Shown: positions 18,840-29,158, numbered from the stretch's first letter. The stretch: 64,000 nt of DNA from Edwardsiella hoshinae NBRC 105699 = ATCC 33379 (GCF_000474215.1 NZ_BAUC01000015.1:62001-126000), one strand, 5' to 3'. Notes: generated from the sequence alone by a model not told the origin. Numbers and translations: made by a program.

Positions 18840-19640
18840 TCAAAGATCTTTCATATTTTCCGCTTCTAACTCGCGGAAGTAGTTAACCGTTTTGACTTTC
18901 AGTTCCATGGTAGCCGGCTGGTCGCATACCACCACAGATTTGGGATGCAATTGCAGAGCGCTGATGGTCCACATATGGTTGACGCTTCCCTCAACCGCCG
19001 CCTGCAACGCCAGGGCTTTACCATGGCCGGTCACCAGAATCATCACCTCTTCCGCATCCAGCAGGGTGCCCACACCAACGGTCAGCGCATACTTCGGCAC
19101 CAGGTTGATGTCGCCGTTGAAGAAGCGCGAGTTGGCGATGCGCGTGTCTTCGGTCAGGGTCTTGATACGCGTGCGTGACGCCAGCGAGGAGGCGGGCTCG
19201 TTGAAGGCGATATGGCCGTCGTTGCCTACGCCCCCCATGAACAGGTGGATCTTACCGTAAGATTTAATTTTCTCTTCATAGCGACGGCACTCCGCGTCTA
19301 CATCTGGTGCGTTACCATTGAGCAGATTGATATTTTCTTTTTGAATATCAATATGATTGAAGAAGTTGTTATACATGAAGCTGTGGTAACTCTCCGGATG
19401 CGATTCGGGCAACCCCACGTATTCATCCATGTTAAAGGTTACGACGTGACGGAAGCTGACCTCACCTGCTTGATACAGTTCGATCAAACGCTTGTAGGTT
19501 TGCAGCGGTGTGCCACCGGTTGGCAGTCCCAACACAAACGGCCGCTCGGCAGTCGGTTGGAACGCCTTGATGCGCTTGACGATATGACGGGCAGACCACA
19601 GACCAACGTCGGTCGCGTTATGCAGCGGAATAAGTCTCAT
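18840..19640 (-). CDS. nagB: Glucosamine-6-phosphate deaminase NagB
   Basis: Allosteric hexameric enzyme that turns GlcN-6-P into fructose-6-P and ammonia, activated by GlcNAc-6-P. The 266 residues start [20 protein letters not shown]. Family motifs are [48 protein letters not shown] (catalytic Asp72) and [20 protein letters not shown] (Asp141, His143, Glu148 region). The start is fixed by exact family length; the open frame continues upstream for 55 codons into the promoter region. First gene of nagBACD, divergent from nagE. Confidence 0.97.
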   Translation of the reverse strand: MRLIPLHNATDVGLWSARHIVKRIKAFQPTAERPFVLGLPTGGTPLQTYKRLIELYQAGEVSFRHVVTFNMDEYVGLPESHPESYHSFMYNNFFNHIDIQKENINLLNGNAPDVDAECRRYEEKIKSYGKIHLFMGGVGNDGHIAFNEPASSLASRTRIKTLTEDTRIANSRFFNGDINLVPKYALTVGVGTLLDAEEVMILVTGHGKALALQAAVEGSVNHMWTISALQLHPKSVVVCDQPATMELKVKTVNYFRELEAENMKDL

Positions 19641-19745
19641 AGGGCACCTTTTACAATAACGGGAAACGGGACGGAAAGCCGGTTCGGCGTCACATGCGGT
19701 CTTCCTGCACCTCACGCTTAGCAAGGCGAATTGCGCCACGCCGAT

Positions 19746-19768
19746 CGATTTTTCGAATGATAAAATAA
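19746..19768. promoter_or_regulatory. Candidate NagC operator 1 (nagB-proximal)
   Basis: A 23-bp AT-rich imperfect dyad with centre AAT: CGATTTTTCG on the left, GATAAAATAA on the right. It resembles the E. coli nag operator sequence as I remember it. Its centre is about 95 bp from the second dyad at 19841-19863, near nine helical turns, which would suit repression by a DNA loop as described for E. coli nagE-nagB. Confidence 0.55.
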
Positions 19769-19810
19769 GTTTTCGTTGATAGCCAGTAGGTAGATAGCTT
19801 TTCACCGATT

Positions 19811-19832
19811 ATTGGTGATAATTATCACAAAT
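19811..19832. promoter_or_regulatory. Candidate CRP site between nagB and nagE
   Basis: A perfect 14-bp palindrome GTGATAATTATCAC (19815-19828), read as GGTGA-N6-TCACA, close to the CRP consensus TGTGA-N6-TCACA. It lies between the two NagC-like dyads, as in E. coli, where CAP activates both nag promoters. A Fur-type site is a weaker alternative. Confidence 0.65.
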
Positions 19833-19840
19833 CAGGAGGT

Positions 19841-19863
19841 TTTAATTTGCGGAGAAAAATAAA
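19841..19863. promoter_or_regulatory. Candidate NagC operator 2 (nagE-proximal)
   Basis: A 23-bp dyad: TTTAATTTGC, centre GGA, GAAAAATAAA. The arms agree in 8 of 10 positions. It lies about 110 bases before the nagE start. Confidence 0.55.
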
Positions 19864-19969
19864 TTTTTTACACTCCTGAATGTTGTCCATAAATTTTGCG
19901 AATATATTGATCGATTAAATCAGTGATGATCGGGCCGTTAGTGACATTGTAGGCTCAATAGGGGGAAAT

Positions 19970-21997
19970 GTGAGTATTCTCGGTTATTTGCAGAAGGTAG
20001 GCCGCGCGCTGATGGTGCCGGTAGCGACGCTACCCGCCGCCGCAATACTGATGGGTGTCGGTTATTGGATCGACCCGGTCGGCTGGGGGGGGGATAACGC
20101 ACTGGCGGCGTTCTTTATCAAATCCGGTGCAGCCATTATCGACAATATGTCGGTGCTGTTTGCTATCGGTGTCGCGTATGGTATGTCGAAAGATAAAGAT
20201 GGGGCCGCCGCGCTGGCTGGTTTTGTCGGGTTCTTAGTGGTGACAACGCTGTGCTCGCCCGCTGCCGTGGCGATGATCCAGAAGATCCCAGTGGATCAGG
20301 TTCCGGCCGCGTTCGCGAAGATCAACAACCAGTTTATCGGTATTCTGGTCGGTATCATCTCTGCCGAGTTGTACAACCGTTACAGCAGTGTGGAATTGCC
20401 GAAGGCGCTCTCGTTCTTCAGCGGTCGCCGCCTGGTACCGATCCTGACCTCGTTTTTGATGATCATCCTGGCGTTCATTCTGATGTACATCTGGCCGGTG
20501 ATCTTCAACGGGTTGGTGAACTTCGGCGAGCATATCCAGAAGCTGGGCTCCGTTGGCGCGGGCGTGTACGCCTTCTTCAACCGCCTACTGATTCCGGTCG
20601 GTCTGCATCACGCCTTGAACTCCGTATTCTGGTTCGATGTCGCCGGCATCAACGATATTCCCAACTTCCTGGGGGGCGCACAGTCTATCGAGAGCGGCAA
20701 GGCCGTCGTCGGTATCACGGGGCGCTATCAGGCGGGTTTCTTCCCGATCATGATGTTCGGTCTGCCGGGGGCGGCGTTGGCTATCTACCACTGTGCCCGT
20801 CCGGAGAACAAGGCTAAGGTTGCCGGTATCATGCTGGCCGCCGCTTTCGCCGCCTTCTTTACCGGTATCACCGAGCCATTGGAGTTCTCCTTCATGTTCG
20901 TGGCACCGGTACTGTATGTGTTGCACGCCATCCTGACGGGGATCTCGGTATTTATCGCTGCCAGTATGCACTGGATCTCCGGCTTCGGTTTCAGCGCTGG
21001 TTTGGTGGATATGGTGTTGCAATCACGCAACCCGTTGGCCACGCATTGGTACATGCTGATCCTGCAAGGTCTGGTGTTCTTCGTTATCTACTACCTGGTA
21101 TTCCGTTTCACCATCACTAAATTCAACCTGATGACCCCGGGGCGTGAGCTGAGTGGTGCCGGTGAAGAGGCCGATGGCAACGACGAAGATCTGGATCTGA
21201 CCAAAGAGGCGGACCTGAGCGACGTGGCGCGTCAGTACATCGCCTGTGTCGGCGGCTCCGCCAACCTGACCGGTATCGATGCCTGCATCACCCGTCTGCG
21301 TCTGACGGTGAAGGACTCCTCGTTGGTGAACGAGGCGATGGCTAAGAAACTGGGGGCTTCCGGGGTGATCCGTCTGAACAAGACCAGCGTCCAGATCATT
21401 GTTGGCTTCGTGGCCGAGAAGATCGCTAACGCGATGCGCAGCGTAGGGAATGTTCCGGCCGCCACCGCCGGTAGCGCCGCGCCCTCTGCCGCGCCGGCCG
21501 CGAAAGCTCAGGCGACGCCAAACGCCGCCGCCGGTGTCCGTGCTACTCTGGTCTCACCGATCAGTGGTGAGGTGGTCGCCCTGAGCGATGTACCGGATGA
21601 GGCGTTCGCCAGCAAAGCGGTGGGGGATGGCGTCGCTGTACGCCCGACCAGCAACATCGTAGTGGCGCCGGCTAATGGTACCGTGGTGAAGATCTTTAAT
21701 ACCAACCATGCCTTCTGCCTGGAGACCGACGACGGTGCTGAGGTGGTGGTACACATGGGGATCGATACCGTGGCCTTAAACGGTGAAGGCTTCAAACGCT
21801 TGGTGAACGAAGGGGATGTGGTCAACGTCGGCCAACCCGTGTTGGAGCTGGATCTGGATTACCTGAATGCCCACGCTCGCTCGATGATCAGCCCGGTTGT
21901 CGTCAGTAATATCGATGAGTTTGGCGGAATCGGGGCACCGGCTTCCGGCCAGGTGGTGGCCGGGGAAAGCAAGCTGTATACCCTGCTGAGCAAGTAA
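19970..21997 (+). CDS. nagE: N-acetylglucosamine PTS permease NagE (EIICBA)
   Basis: Inner-membrane phosphotransferase that imports and phosphorylates GlcNAc to GlcNAc-6-P. The 675 residues are longer than the roughly 648 of E. coli, mostly in the linkers. The order is EIIC (1-375, many spans, FFPIMMFGLPGAALAIY and TGITEPLEFSFMF), then EIIB with Cys439 in GIDACITRLRLTV, an Ala/Pro-rich linker (about 490-520), and EIIA with His595 in VVVHMGIDTVAL. The start is GTG at 19970; the ATG two bases upstream is out of frame and hits TGA at once. GGGGGA serves as ribosome-binding site. Confidence 0.96.
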   Translation: MSILGYLQKVGRALMVPVATLPAAAILMGVGYWIDPVGWGGDNALAAFFIKSGAAIIDNMSVLFAIGVAYGMSKDKDGAAALAGFVGFLVVTTLCSPAAVAMIQKIPVDQVPAAFAKINNQFIGILVGIISAELYNRYSSVELPKALSFFSGRRLVPILTSFLMIILAFILMYIWPVIFNGLVNFGEHIQKLGSVGAGVYAFFNRLLIPVGLHHALNSVFWFDVAGINDIPNFLGGAQSIESGKAVVGITGRYQAGFFPIMMFGLPGAALAIYHCARPENKAKVAGIMLAAAFAAFFTGITEPLEFSFMFVAPVLYVLHAILTGISVFIAASMHWISGFGFSAGLVDMVLQSRNPLATHWYMLILQGLVFFVIYYLVFRFTITKFNLMTPGRELSGAGEEADGNDEDLDLTKEADLSDVARQYIACVGGSANLTGIDACITRLRLTVKDSSLVNEAMAKKLGASGVIRLNKTSVQIIVGFVAEKIANAMRSVGNVPAATAGSAAPSAAPAAKAQATPNAAAGVRATLVSPISGEVVALSDVPDEAFASKAVGDGVAVRPTSNIVVAPANGTVVKIFNTNHAFCLETDDGAEVVVHMGIDTVALNGEGFKRLVNEGDVVNVGQPVLELDLDYLNAHARSMISPVVVSNIDEFGGIGAPASGQVVAGESKLYTLLSK

Positions 21998-22024
21998 TCA
22001 GCGACGCGCTGAGGTCGAAGCGCG

Positions 22025-22057
22025 CGGGAGGTGCCGAAAGGCGCCTCCCGTTTTTTT
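22025..22057 (+). terminator. Terminator of nagE
   Basis: The stem CGGGAGGTGCC (22025-22035) pairs with GGCGCCTCCCG (22040-22050), with one G-U pair and a GAAA tetraloop, followed by seven T. Confidence 0.92.
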
Positions 22058-22236
22058 ATGGCGGTGTTACGAGTCTCGCTGGTGGGGGCGAGAGGAGATC
22101 GTGGCGCGCGAGTAAGCAATGACAGGCGGTAACGACAAAAAACGTCAGGATTTTACCGTTACAATGGTTGTGTCCTGCCGGTGGTTGTTAGATCATGACG
22201 CCATGAGAACGTATTTTTTGGCAAGAGGAGCCGAAG

Positions 22237-23904
22237 ATGAGTGAGGCTGAAGCCCGCCCAACCAACTTTATCCGTCAGATTATCGATGACGATCTGGCGT
22301 CCGGTAAACACAGTAGCGTGCATACCCGTTTCCCGCCGGAGCCGAACGGCTACCTGCACATCGGTCACGCCAAGTCTATCTGCCTGAATTTCGGTATTGC
22401 CAGAGATTACCAAGGACTGTGCAATCTGCGTTTCGATGACACCAACCCGGTCAAAGAAGACATCGAATACGTCGAATCCATCAAGCGTGATGTGCAATGG
22501 CTAGGCTTCGAGTGGAGTGGGGCCGTGCGCTACTCCTCCGACTATTTCGACCAACTGCATCACTACGCCATCGAATTGATCAGCAAAGGGCTGGCCTACG
22601 TCGACGAGCTGAGCCCCGAGCAGATCCGCGAATATCGCGGTACCCTGACCTCGCCGGGCAAAAATAGTCCGTTCCGCGATCGTAGCGTGGAAGAGAACCT
22701 GGCACTGTTTGAGAAGATGCGCCAGGGCGAATTTGCCGAAGGCAGTGCCTGCCTGCGCGCTAAAATCGATATGGCGTCGCCGTTTATCGTGATGCGTGAT
22801 CCGGTGCTGTACCGCATTAAGTTCGCCGAACATCACCAGACCGGCAATAAGTGGTGCATCTATCCGATGTACGATTTCACCCACTGCATCTCCGATGCGC
22901 TGGAGGGGATCACCCACTCGCTGTGTACGCTGGAGTTCCAGGATAACCGTCGCCTGTATGATTGGGTGTTGGATAACATCTCCATCCCATGCCATCCGCG
23001 GCAGTATGAGTTTTCTCGCCTGAATCTGGAATACGCCATCATGTCCAAGCGTAAGCTGAACCTGCTGGTGAGCGAGAAGATCGTCGAAGGCTGGGATGAC
23101 CCGCGGATGCCGACCATTTCCGGTCTGCGTCGTCGTGGCTACAGCGCCGCGGCGGTGCGTGAGTTCTGCCGCCGTATCGGGGTCACCAAACAGGATAACA
23201 ACGTCGAGATGGCCGCCCTGGAGTCCTGCATTCGCGACGACCTCAACGAAAACGCGCCGCGTGCCATGGCTGTGCTGGATCCGGTGCGTCTGGTGATCGA
23301 GAATCTGCCGGCGGATAGCGTGCAGATGCTGACCATGCCGAATCATCCGAATAAGCCGGAGATGGGTAGCCGTGAGGTGCCGTTCGCGCGTGAACTGTAC
23401 ATCGATCGCGCCGACTTCCGTGAAGAGGCCAACAAGCAATACAAGCGTCTGGTGTTGGGTAAGGAAGTGCGTCTGCGTAACGCTTACGTGATCCGTGCCG
23501 AGCGGGTTGAGAAAGATGCCGACGGCGAGATCACCGCCATCTATTGCAGCTACGATGCGGATACCTTGAGCAAGGATCCGGCCGATGGGCGCAAGGTGAA
23601 AGGGGTGATCCACTGGGTCTCCGCGAGCCATGCCGTCGCGGCCGAATTCCGCCTGTACGATCGGCTGTTCAGTGTGCCGAATCCGGGTGCGGCGGAGGAT
23701 TTCCTGTCCACCATCAACCCGGAGTCGTTGGTGATCCGTCAGGGTTTCGTCGAGCCGAGCTTGGCCGTTGCTGTCGCGGGGGTAACCTACCAGTTCGAGC
23801 GTGAAGGCTATTTCTGCGCTGACAGTCGTTACTCGTCTCCTGAGCATCTGGTCTTTAACCGCACCGTCGGTCTGCGTGACACCTGGGCTAAGACGGGCGT
23901 GTAA
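22237..23904 (+). CDS. glnS: Glutaminyl-tRNA synthetase
   Basis: Class I synthetase charging the four tRNA-Gln genes found in this window. The 555 residues match E. coli. The Rossmann fold carries [15 protein letters not shown] (HIGH at 41-44), and the KMSKS-equivalent is IMSKRKL near residue 270. The C-terminal anticodon-binding beta-barrels cover about 340-550. The ribosome-binding site AAGAGGAG lies seven bases before the ATG. It keeps the E. coli position between nagE and chiP and ends in a strong terminator. Confidence 0.98.
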   Translation: MSEAEARPTNFIRQIIDDDLASGKHSSVHTRFPPEPNGYLHIGHAKSICLNFGIARDYQGLCNLRFDDTNPVKEDIEYVESIKRDVQWLGFEWSGAVRYSSDYFDQLHHYAIELISKGLAYVDELSPEQIREYRGTLTSPGKNSPFRDRSVEENLALFEKMRQGEFAEGSACLRAKIDMASPFIVMRDPVLYRIKFAEHHQTGNKWCIYPMYDFTHCISDALEGITHSLCTLEFQDNRRLYDWVLDNISIPCHPRQYEFSRLNLEYAIMSKRKLNLLVSEKIVEGWDDPRMPTISGLRRRGYSAAAVREFCRRIGVTKQDNNVEMAALESCIRDDLNENAPRAMAVLDPVRLVIENLPADSVQMLTMPNHPNKPEMGSREVPFARELYIDRADFREEANKQYKRLVLGKEVRLRNAYVIRAERVEKDADGEITAIYCSYDADTLSKDPADGRKVKGVIHWVSASHAVAAEFRLYDRLFSVPNPGAAEDFLSTINPESLVIRQGFVEPSLAVAVAGVTYQFEREGYFCADSRYSSPEHLVFNRTVGLRDTWAKTGV

Positions 23905-23932
23905 GCGCCATCGCACCTCTCTGAGCTAGACA

Positions 23933-23962
23933 CCACGGGCCCTCGGGCCCGTGGTTTTTTTT
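23933..23962 (+). terminator. Terminator of glnS
   Basis: The perfect 10-bp stem CCACGGGCCC/GGGCCCGTGG has a TC loop (some end pairs may open) and is followed by eight T. Confidence 0.93.
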
Positions 23963-24327
23963 GTCTCCAGCACGGGGCTGACTATGGCGGTGAACAGAGA
24001 TGGGGTCGCTGCCCCTCTGCGCTGAGGGGCGGTCGAGGTGATACGACCTAGCGTTGCGCCTCGACGCTACGCTGGGCAAAAGCAAGAAAAGTGATTTTGC
24101 GTCGCAAATTAATAACCTACGTTAATGTAGTAATGATGCGTAATGAGCGCAATGACTACACGCATAGTCCGTCAATCCCTCTCGCCTAACCACGAATAGT
24201 ATTACAAATATATCTCTGTTTTTTAATGGTATTTTTTCTTTATTTTAAAATTATACCGCAGTGTAACTAAATATAAGAATATGTGCACTCGGTCAAAAAT
24301 TGATACATATAATTTACTTTTTGTTTG

Positions 24328-24348
24328 ATAATTCGCGTCGCGAAAAAT
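24328..24348. promoter_or_regulatory. Candidate NagC operator upstream of chiP
   Basis: A 21-bp dyad, ATAATTCGCG-T-CGCGAAAAAT, centred on 24338, with 8 of 10 arm positions complementary and a perfect TTCGCG/CGCGAA core. E. coli chiP is repressed by NagC. Assignment to NagC is inferred from position, AT-rich flanks and the presence of nagC nearby. Confidence 0.5.
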
Positions 24349-24463
24349 AGTCTAGTAGTGCAGTAAGTGAACGAGATTGTGCTCTCGTCACACAATAACT
24401 TTTACCCCAATGGGGCTATTGGCGACCTGGTCGAGCGCTGTTCTGCCAGCCGCATTTTTTACA

Positions 24464-24478
24464 GTCAAAGAGGAATTT
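24464..24478 (+). promoter_or_regulatory. ChiX sRNA pairing site over the chiP ribosome-binding site
   Basis: The leader reads GTCAAAGAGGAATTT, an exact complement of the seed region of E. coli ChiX as I remember it (AAATTCCTCTTTGAC). It overlaps the AGAGGA ribosome-binding site of chiP. In E. coli and Salmonella, ChiX represses chiP by this pairing until chitosugars induce a decoy. The chiX gene itself is outside the window. Confidence 0.75.
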
Positions 24479-24482
24479 TTCT

Positions 24483-25880
24483 ATGGTTACGCATCGTGCT
24501 AAGCGCAGTGTGCTGGCGCTGGCTGTTGCAGCAGCAACGCTGGGCACCGGCTTCGTAGCGCCCTCACAGGCGAAGGCAGAAGGGTTCATTGACGATTCAA
24601 CCATGACCGGTGGGATCTACTATTGGCAGCGCGAGCGTGATCGCAAGGACATCGAGAGCGGCCAGTATAAGACCAATCTGTCGCACTCGACCTGGAATGC
24701 CAGCCTCGATTTTTCCTCTGGCTATGCCGCTGACTTTATCGGCTTGGATGTCGGCGCTTTCACCGCCATCGAAATGGCCGAGTCCGCCGAAAGCGGTCAC
24801 CCGAATGAAATCGCTTTCTCCTCTATCAACAAAGCCTACGACGAAAACTACAGCGGCGATAAGAGCGGCATCAGCCTGTATAAGGCAGCCGCCAAGTTGA
24901 AGATGGGGCCGATGTGGGCGCGTATCGGTTGGATCCAGCCGACGGGCCAGACGCTGATTGCTCCGCATTGGAGTTTTATGCCGGGCACCTACCAAGGCTT
25001 CGAGACCGGTGCCAACTTTGACTTCGACACTGCTGGCGCGCTGAGTTTCTCTTATATGTGGACGGACCGCTACAAGGCACCGTGGCACCTGGAGATGGAT
25101 AAGTTCTACCAGGGCGGTCTGGGCGATAAGCGAGGGGAGGCGGTGTCGTACCTACACTCCCTGGGCGGGAAGTATGACTTCAAGAACGGCCTGGTCGTGG
25201 AGGCCGCTTTCGGTCAGGCGCAGGGCTTTATGGATCAGTACTTCGCCAAGGGGACGTATAAGTTCGACCTGGCCGGTAGCCCGCTGACGACCAGCTATCA
25301 GTTCTACGCCGCGCACGATCGCATCTCCGACGCCAACAGCGCCGCCAATATCTATGACGGTACGGCCTGGTTGCAGGGGCTGACTTTGGGCTACCAACTC
25401 GGCCAGTTCGATCTGCGCCTGGAAGGAACCTGGGTGAAGGCGGAGGGTAAACAGGGGTACTTCCTGCAACGTATGACCCCGGCCTATGCCTCCTCCAATG
25501 GCCGCCTGGATATCTGGTGGGATAACCGCTCCGACTTCAACGCCAACGGCGAGAAGGCGATCTTCGCCGGCGTGATGTATGACTTGAGCAAGTGGGATCT
25601 GCCCGGCTGGGCGGTGGGGGGCTCCTATGTTTACGGATGGGACGCCAAACCGAACAGCACTTGGGCCAACCAGAGCGAGCGCGTCAAAGAGAGCGCCTAC
25701 AGCCTGGATGCGATGTATGTGATCCAGGATGGTCGCGCGAAAGGCACGCTGTTCAAACTGCACTACACCCAGTACGACAACCACTCCGACAACCCGAGCT
25801 GGGGCGGTGGTTACAGCAACATGTTCCAGGATGAGCGCGACGTGAAGTTTATCGTCATCGCCCCGTTCACGGTGTTCTGA
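24483..25880 (+). CDS. chiP: Chitoporin ChiP (OprD-type outer-membrane channel)
   Basis: Outer-membrane porin for chitooligosaccharides. The 465 residues start with a signal peptide ([32 protein letters not shown], cleavage near 32). A beta-barrel rich in aromatic and Gly residues follows ([19 protein letters not shown], GAGxxD-type strands) and ends VIAPFTVF, with a terminal Phe typical of outer-membrane proteins. It is followed by chiQ and chitobiase in one apparent operon. Expression is probably repressed by NagC and by the sRNA ChiX through the leader. Confidence 0.94.
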   Translation: MVTHRAKRSVLALAVAAATLGTGFVAPSQAKAEGFIDDSTMTGGIYYWQRERDRKDIESGQYKTNLSHSTWNASLDFSSGYAADFIGLDVGAFTAIEMAESAESGHPNEIAFSSINKAYDENYSGDKSGISLYKAAAKLKMGPMWARIGWIQPTGQTLIAPHWSFMPGTYQGFETGANFDFDTAGALSFSYMWTDRYKAPWHLEMDKFYQGGLGDKRGEAVSYLHSLGGKYDFKNGLVVEAAFGQAQGFMDQYFAKGTYKFDLAGSPLTTSYQFYAAHDRISDANSAANIYDGTAWLQGLTLGYQLGQFDLRLEGTWVKAEGKQGYFLQRMTPAYASSNGRLDIWWDNRSDFNANGEKAIFAGVMYDLSKWDLPGWAVGGSYVYGWDAKPNSTWANQSERVKESAYSLDAMYVIQDGRAKGTLFKLHYTQYDNHSDNPSWGGGYSNMFQDERDVKFIVIAPFTVF

Positions 25881-25937
25881 GTTGATGTCCCCTCCGCACG
25901 CGCGGAGGGGGACTAAGCGAATCAAGGGAGAGAGAAG

Positions 25938-26270
25938 ATGAAAGCGATTCTGGGTGTGGCCGTGGCCGCAATCGTACTGGCCGGCTGTGCGCAGCCGAGC
26001 GCGCCGTCGCAGGATGGACAACTGCTGAAGCAAGCCTACAGCACGTGTATGCAGGATGCGGAAGGCAATCGCGATAAGGTCGCCGCCTGTCAGACCATTC
26101 TTGAGGTAATGAAGCAGAGTCCGTCACAGGCCGCATTCGCGCAGAAAGAGAGCGTGAGTGTATTGAATTACCAGCAGTGTATCGAAGCGGCGATGAGTGG
26201 CGCTGGCGATAACTACACCGCACGTTGCGGTACATTGTGGCAGGAAATCCGCGCCGGCAACGCGAATTGA
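25938..26270 (+). CDS. chiQ: ChiQ lipoprotein
   Basis: Small predicted outer-membrane lipoprotein co-transcribed with chiP. The 110 residues have a lipoprotein signal [17 protein letters not shown], with Cys17 as the acylated residue, and then a short soluble domain with further cysteines ([27 protein letters not shown]). The ribosome-binding site is GGGAGAGAGAAG. It starts 57 bases after chiP and ends 13 bases before the chitobiase. Its molecular role in chitosugar uptake is unknown. Confidence 0.88.
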   Translation: MKAILGVAVAAIVLAGCAQPSAPSQDGQLLKQAYSTCMQDAEGNRDKVAACQTILEVMKQSPSQAAFAQKESVSVLNYQQCIEAAMSGAGDNYTARCGTLWQEIRAGNAN

Positions 26271-26283
26271 CAGAAGGGAAACG

Positions 26284-28956
26284 ATGATGATGAAAGGTTA
26301 TAAACTGAGCGTAGTGGCGACGGCCTTGGGGATGTTGGGGATGAGTGGGATGGCGCAAGCCGATCAGCAGCTCGTCGACCGCATCAGCAGCCAGGTGAAG
26401 GTGAACTACGCCGTCACCGACAACCGCGGCGCGGAGAATGGCGTCAACTGCGCGGCACTGGGCGCGGACTGGGCCTCCTGTAACCAGGCCGTGATCAGCC
26501 TGACCAACGATGGCAGCGCCATCGAGGGTAAAGACTGGGCCATCTATTTTCATAATATTCGTCAGATCCTAAAGAGTGGCAACGATCAGTTTAAGATCAC
26601 CTTTGTGACCGGCGATCTGCATAAGATTGAACCGACCGATAAATTCAAGGGCTTCGCCGCCGGGGAACGCGTCGAGATCCCGATCGTTGGCGAATATTGG
26701 CAGTTGTTCGAGAGCGACGTGTTGCCGCGTTGGTATGTGACGTCGCCGGACGCCAAACCCAAGGTGATCGCCAATACCGATACCGAAGATTTGAGCCAGT
26801 TTGTCACGCCGTTTAGCGGTGATCTGTGGAAGCGTACCCAGGATGACAAGAACATCCTGATGACGCCGGAGAACCGTTTCGCCAAGAATGCCGATGTGAA
26901 GACCCTGCCGGCCTCCAGCCTACGCGGTCAGATCATGCCGACGCCGATGAGCCTGAAGGTGCATCAGCAGGACGCCGATCTGGCGCGTGGCGTGAGCCTG
27001 GATCTGACGGTGTTGAACAATGCCAGCGCCGACGTCATCAAGGCGCGCCTGAGCCAGTTGGGGGTGAAGCAGGTCAAGGGGGGGTACCCGATCAAAACCC
27101 AGATCGCCACCAAGGCCTTCAAGGGCGACATGGCGGTCGCGGGGGCTTATCAACTGAAGATCGGCACCAAGGGCGCTGAGGTGACCGGTTACGATCAGGC
27201 CGGGGTCTTCTACGGTCTGCAATCCATTCTGTCGTTACTGCCGGCGGATGGCAGCGCCAAGATCGCGACGCTGGACGCCGAGGATGCGCCGCGCTTCCAA
27301 TACCGTGGCATCGAGCTGGATGTCGGGCGTAACTTCCATTCACTGGCCTCCATCGAGCGCCTGCTGGATCAGATGGCCGCCTATAAGTTGAACAAGTTCC
27401 ACTTCCATCTGACCGATGATGAGGGCTGGCGTATTGAGATCCCGGGGCTGCCGGAGCTGACCGAAATCGGGGGCAAGCGCTGCCACGATCTGACCGAGCA
27501 GACATGTCTGCTGCCGCAGTTGGGCTCCGGCCCGGATAGCGACAACAATGGCAGCGGCTACTTCACCCGTGCCGACTATATCAAGTTGCTGAAATACGCC
27601 CAGGCGCGTCATATCGAGGTGATCCCGGAGATCGACATGCCGGCCCACGCCCGCGCGGCGGTGGTGGCGATGGAAGCACGTTATAACAAGCTGAAGGCGG
27701 CGGGTAACGAGAAGGGGGCCAACGAATATCGCCTGCTGGATCCGACCGATGACTCCAACACCACCTCGGTGCAGTTCTACGATCGCCACAGCTACCTCAA
27801 CCCGTGCCTGGACTCCTCCAAGCGCTTCGTGGATAAGGTGATCGGCGAAATCGCCCAGATGCACCGTGAGGCGGGGCAGCCGCTGACTACCTGGCACTTC
27901 GGCGGTGACGAGGCGAAGAACATCCGCTTAGGGCCGGGGTACACCGATGTGAGCAAGCCTGAACCCGGCAAGGGGATGCTCGACCTGAGCAAAGAGGACA
28001 AGCCGTGGGCCAAGTCGCAGGCTTGTCAGGCGATGATCAACACGGGCAAGGTCGCCGATATGGATCACCTGCCGAGTCACTTCGCAGTCGAAGTCAGCAA
28101 GATGGTCAAGGATCATGGTATCGGTAAGATGCAGGCCTGGCAGGACGGTCTGAAGGATGCCAAGGACGCCAAGGCCTTCGCCACGCCGCGCGTCGGGGTG
28201 AACTTCTGGGATACCCTGTATTGGGGAGGATTCGATTCGGCTAACGACTGGGCGAATAAAGGCTATGAGGTGATCATCTCCAATCCGGATTACGTCTACA
28301 TGGACTTCCCGTATGAGGTGAATCCGAAAGAGAACGGCTACTACTGGGGCACCCGCTTTAGCGATGAGCGTAAGATCTTCGCCTTTGCGCCGGATAACCT
28401 GCCGCAGAACGCTGAAACCTCGGTCGACCGCGATGGTAACTACTTCACGGCGAAGAGCGATAAGCCGTGGCCGGGCGCCCATGGTCTCTCCGCGCAGTTG
28501 TGGAGCGAAGTGGTGCGTACCGACGATATGATGGAATACAAGATCTATCCGCGCATCATGGCCGTGGCCGAGCGAGCCTGGCATCAGGCCGGTTGGGAAC
28601 AACCATATCAGGCGGGCCGTGAGTATAAGGGCGGCGAGACGCATCTGGTCGATCAGCAGGCGCTGTTGAAAGATTGGCAGCGTTTCGCCAACCTGATGGG
28701 CCAGCGTGAACTGGCCAAGATGGATAAGTCGGGCGTGGCCTATCGTGTCCCACAGCCGGGGGCCCGCGTGGTTGACGGTAAGCTGGAAACCAACGTGGCG
28801 ATGCCGGGGCTGGTGGTCGAGTACTCCGTCGACGGCGGTAAGCAGTGGCAGCGTTACGATGCCCAGGCGCAGCCGACGGTGAGCGGCGAGGTCCAGGTAC
28901 GTACCGTATCGCCGGACGGCCAGCGTTTTAGCCGCGTCGAGTCCGTTAAACCCTAA
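26284..28956 (+). CDS. chb: Chitobiase / beta-N-acetylhexosaminidase, GH20
   Basis: Splits chitobiose and short chitooligosaccharides to GlcNAc, probably in the periplasm. The 890 residues match the Serratia chitobiase class. In order: a signal peptide ([23 protein letters not shown]), an N-terminal CHB_HEX carbohydrate-binding domain (about 30-190), a GH20b domain, the GH20 TIM barrel starting [15 protein letters not shown], and a C-terminal Ig-like domain (about 810-890). The catalytic pair Asp542-Glu543 lies in [23 protein letters not shown] precedes the start; any of three consecutive ATGs could be used. E. coli K-12 lacks this gene at the locus. GlcNAc released here would feed NagE. Confidence 0.94.
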   Translation: MMMKGYKLSVVATALGMLGMSGMAQADQQLVDRISSQVKVNYAVTDNRGAENGVNCAALGADWASCNQAVISLTNDGSAIEGKDWAIYFHNIRQILKSGNDQFKITFVTGDLHKIEPTDKFKGFAAGERVEIPIVGEYWQLFESDVLPRWYVTSPDAKPKVIANTDTEDLSQFVTPFSGDLWKRTQDDKNILMTPENRFAKNADVKTLPASSLRGQIMPTPMSLKVHQQDADLARGVSLDLTVLNNASADVIKARLSQLGVKQVKGGYPIKTQIATKAFKGDMAVAGAYQLKIGTKGAEVTGYDQAGVFYGLQSILSLLPADGSAKIATLDAEDAPRFQYRGIELDVGRNFHSLASIERLLDQMAAYKLNKFHFHLTDDEGWRIEIPGLPELTEIGGKRCHDLTEQTCLLPQLGSGPDSDNNGSGYFTRADYIKLLKYAQARHIEVIPEIDMPAHARAAVVAMEARYNKLKAAGNEKGANEYRLLDPTDDSNTTSVQFYDRHSYLNPCLDSSKRFVDKVIGEIAQMHREAGQPLTTWHFGGDEAKNIRLGPGYTDVSKPEPGKGMLDLSKEDKPWAKSQACQAMINTGKVADMDHLPSHFAVEVSKMVKDHGIGKMQAWQDGLKDAKDAKAFATPRVGVNFWDTLYWGGFDSANDWANKGYEVIISNPDYVYMDFPYEVNPKENGYYWGTRFSDERKIFAFAPDNLPQNAETSVDRDGNYFTAKSDKPWPGAHGLSAQLWSEVVRTDDMMEYKIYPRIMAVAERAWHQAGWEQPYQAGREYKGGETHLVDQQALLKDWQRFANLMGQRELAKMDKSGVAYRVPQPGARVVDGKLETNVAMPGLVVEYSVDGGKQWQRYDAQAQPTVSGEVQVRTVSPDGQRFSRVESVKP

Positions 28957-29070
28957 CCTTTCCGAGGACGTTACCCTCTCCCCCGCCAGTGCGGGGGCTT
29001 GCGCGGGGCAGGCCATCCGGCTTTAACCGCGTCGAACTTTTCGCTGCCGAACTGAGTAGTAAGTCGTGAT

Positions 29071-29096
29071 TGCCCTCGCCATGAGGGCATTTTTTT
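29071..29096 (+). terminator. Terminator of chiPQ-chb
   Basis: The stem TGCCCTC (29071-29077) pairs with GAGGGCA (29083-29089) around loop GCCAT, followed by seven T. Confidence 0.92.
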
Positions 29097-29108
29097 ATTC
29101 TCTCGCGG

Positions 29109-29134
29109 CAAAAAAAACGGCCCCGTGGGGCCGT
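29109..29134 (-). terminator. Terminator of fur
   Basis: The stem ACGGCCCC/GGGGCCGT (29117-29134) is followed on the minus strand by eight T. It faces the plus-strand chitobiase terminator 20 bases away. Confidence 0.9.
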
Positions 29135-29158
29135 ATGTCTGTCTCATCGGATGGGCGG

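Larger units (their letters stand above)
23963..24482 (+). promoter_or_regulatory. chiP promoter and long leader region
   Basis: This long non-coding region between the glnS terminator and chiP is strongly AT-rich from about 24080 to 24360. It carries an operator-like dyad at 24328-24348 and the ChiX pairing site at 24464-24478, described separately. I saw no small ORF with a credible ribosome-binding site. The exact promoter hexamers are uncertain. Confidence 0.5.

Noticed and set aside
19811-19832. Possible Fur box (GATAATTATC core)
   Set aside because: It matches the CRP layout better and lies in a catabolite-controlled promoter; a full 19-bp Fur consensus is absent.
22501-23916. A 471-codon open frame antisense to glnS
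   Set aside because: It lies wholly opposite a perfectly conserved essential gene. Its composition (His- and Arg-rich) is what GC-rich antisense frames give, and no ribosome-binding site or family similarity is visible.
27928-29016. A 362-codon open frame antisense to chitobiase
   Set aside because: Shadow of the GH20 gene; no recognisable domain or start signal.
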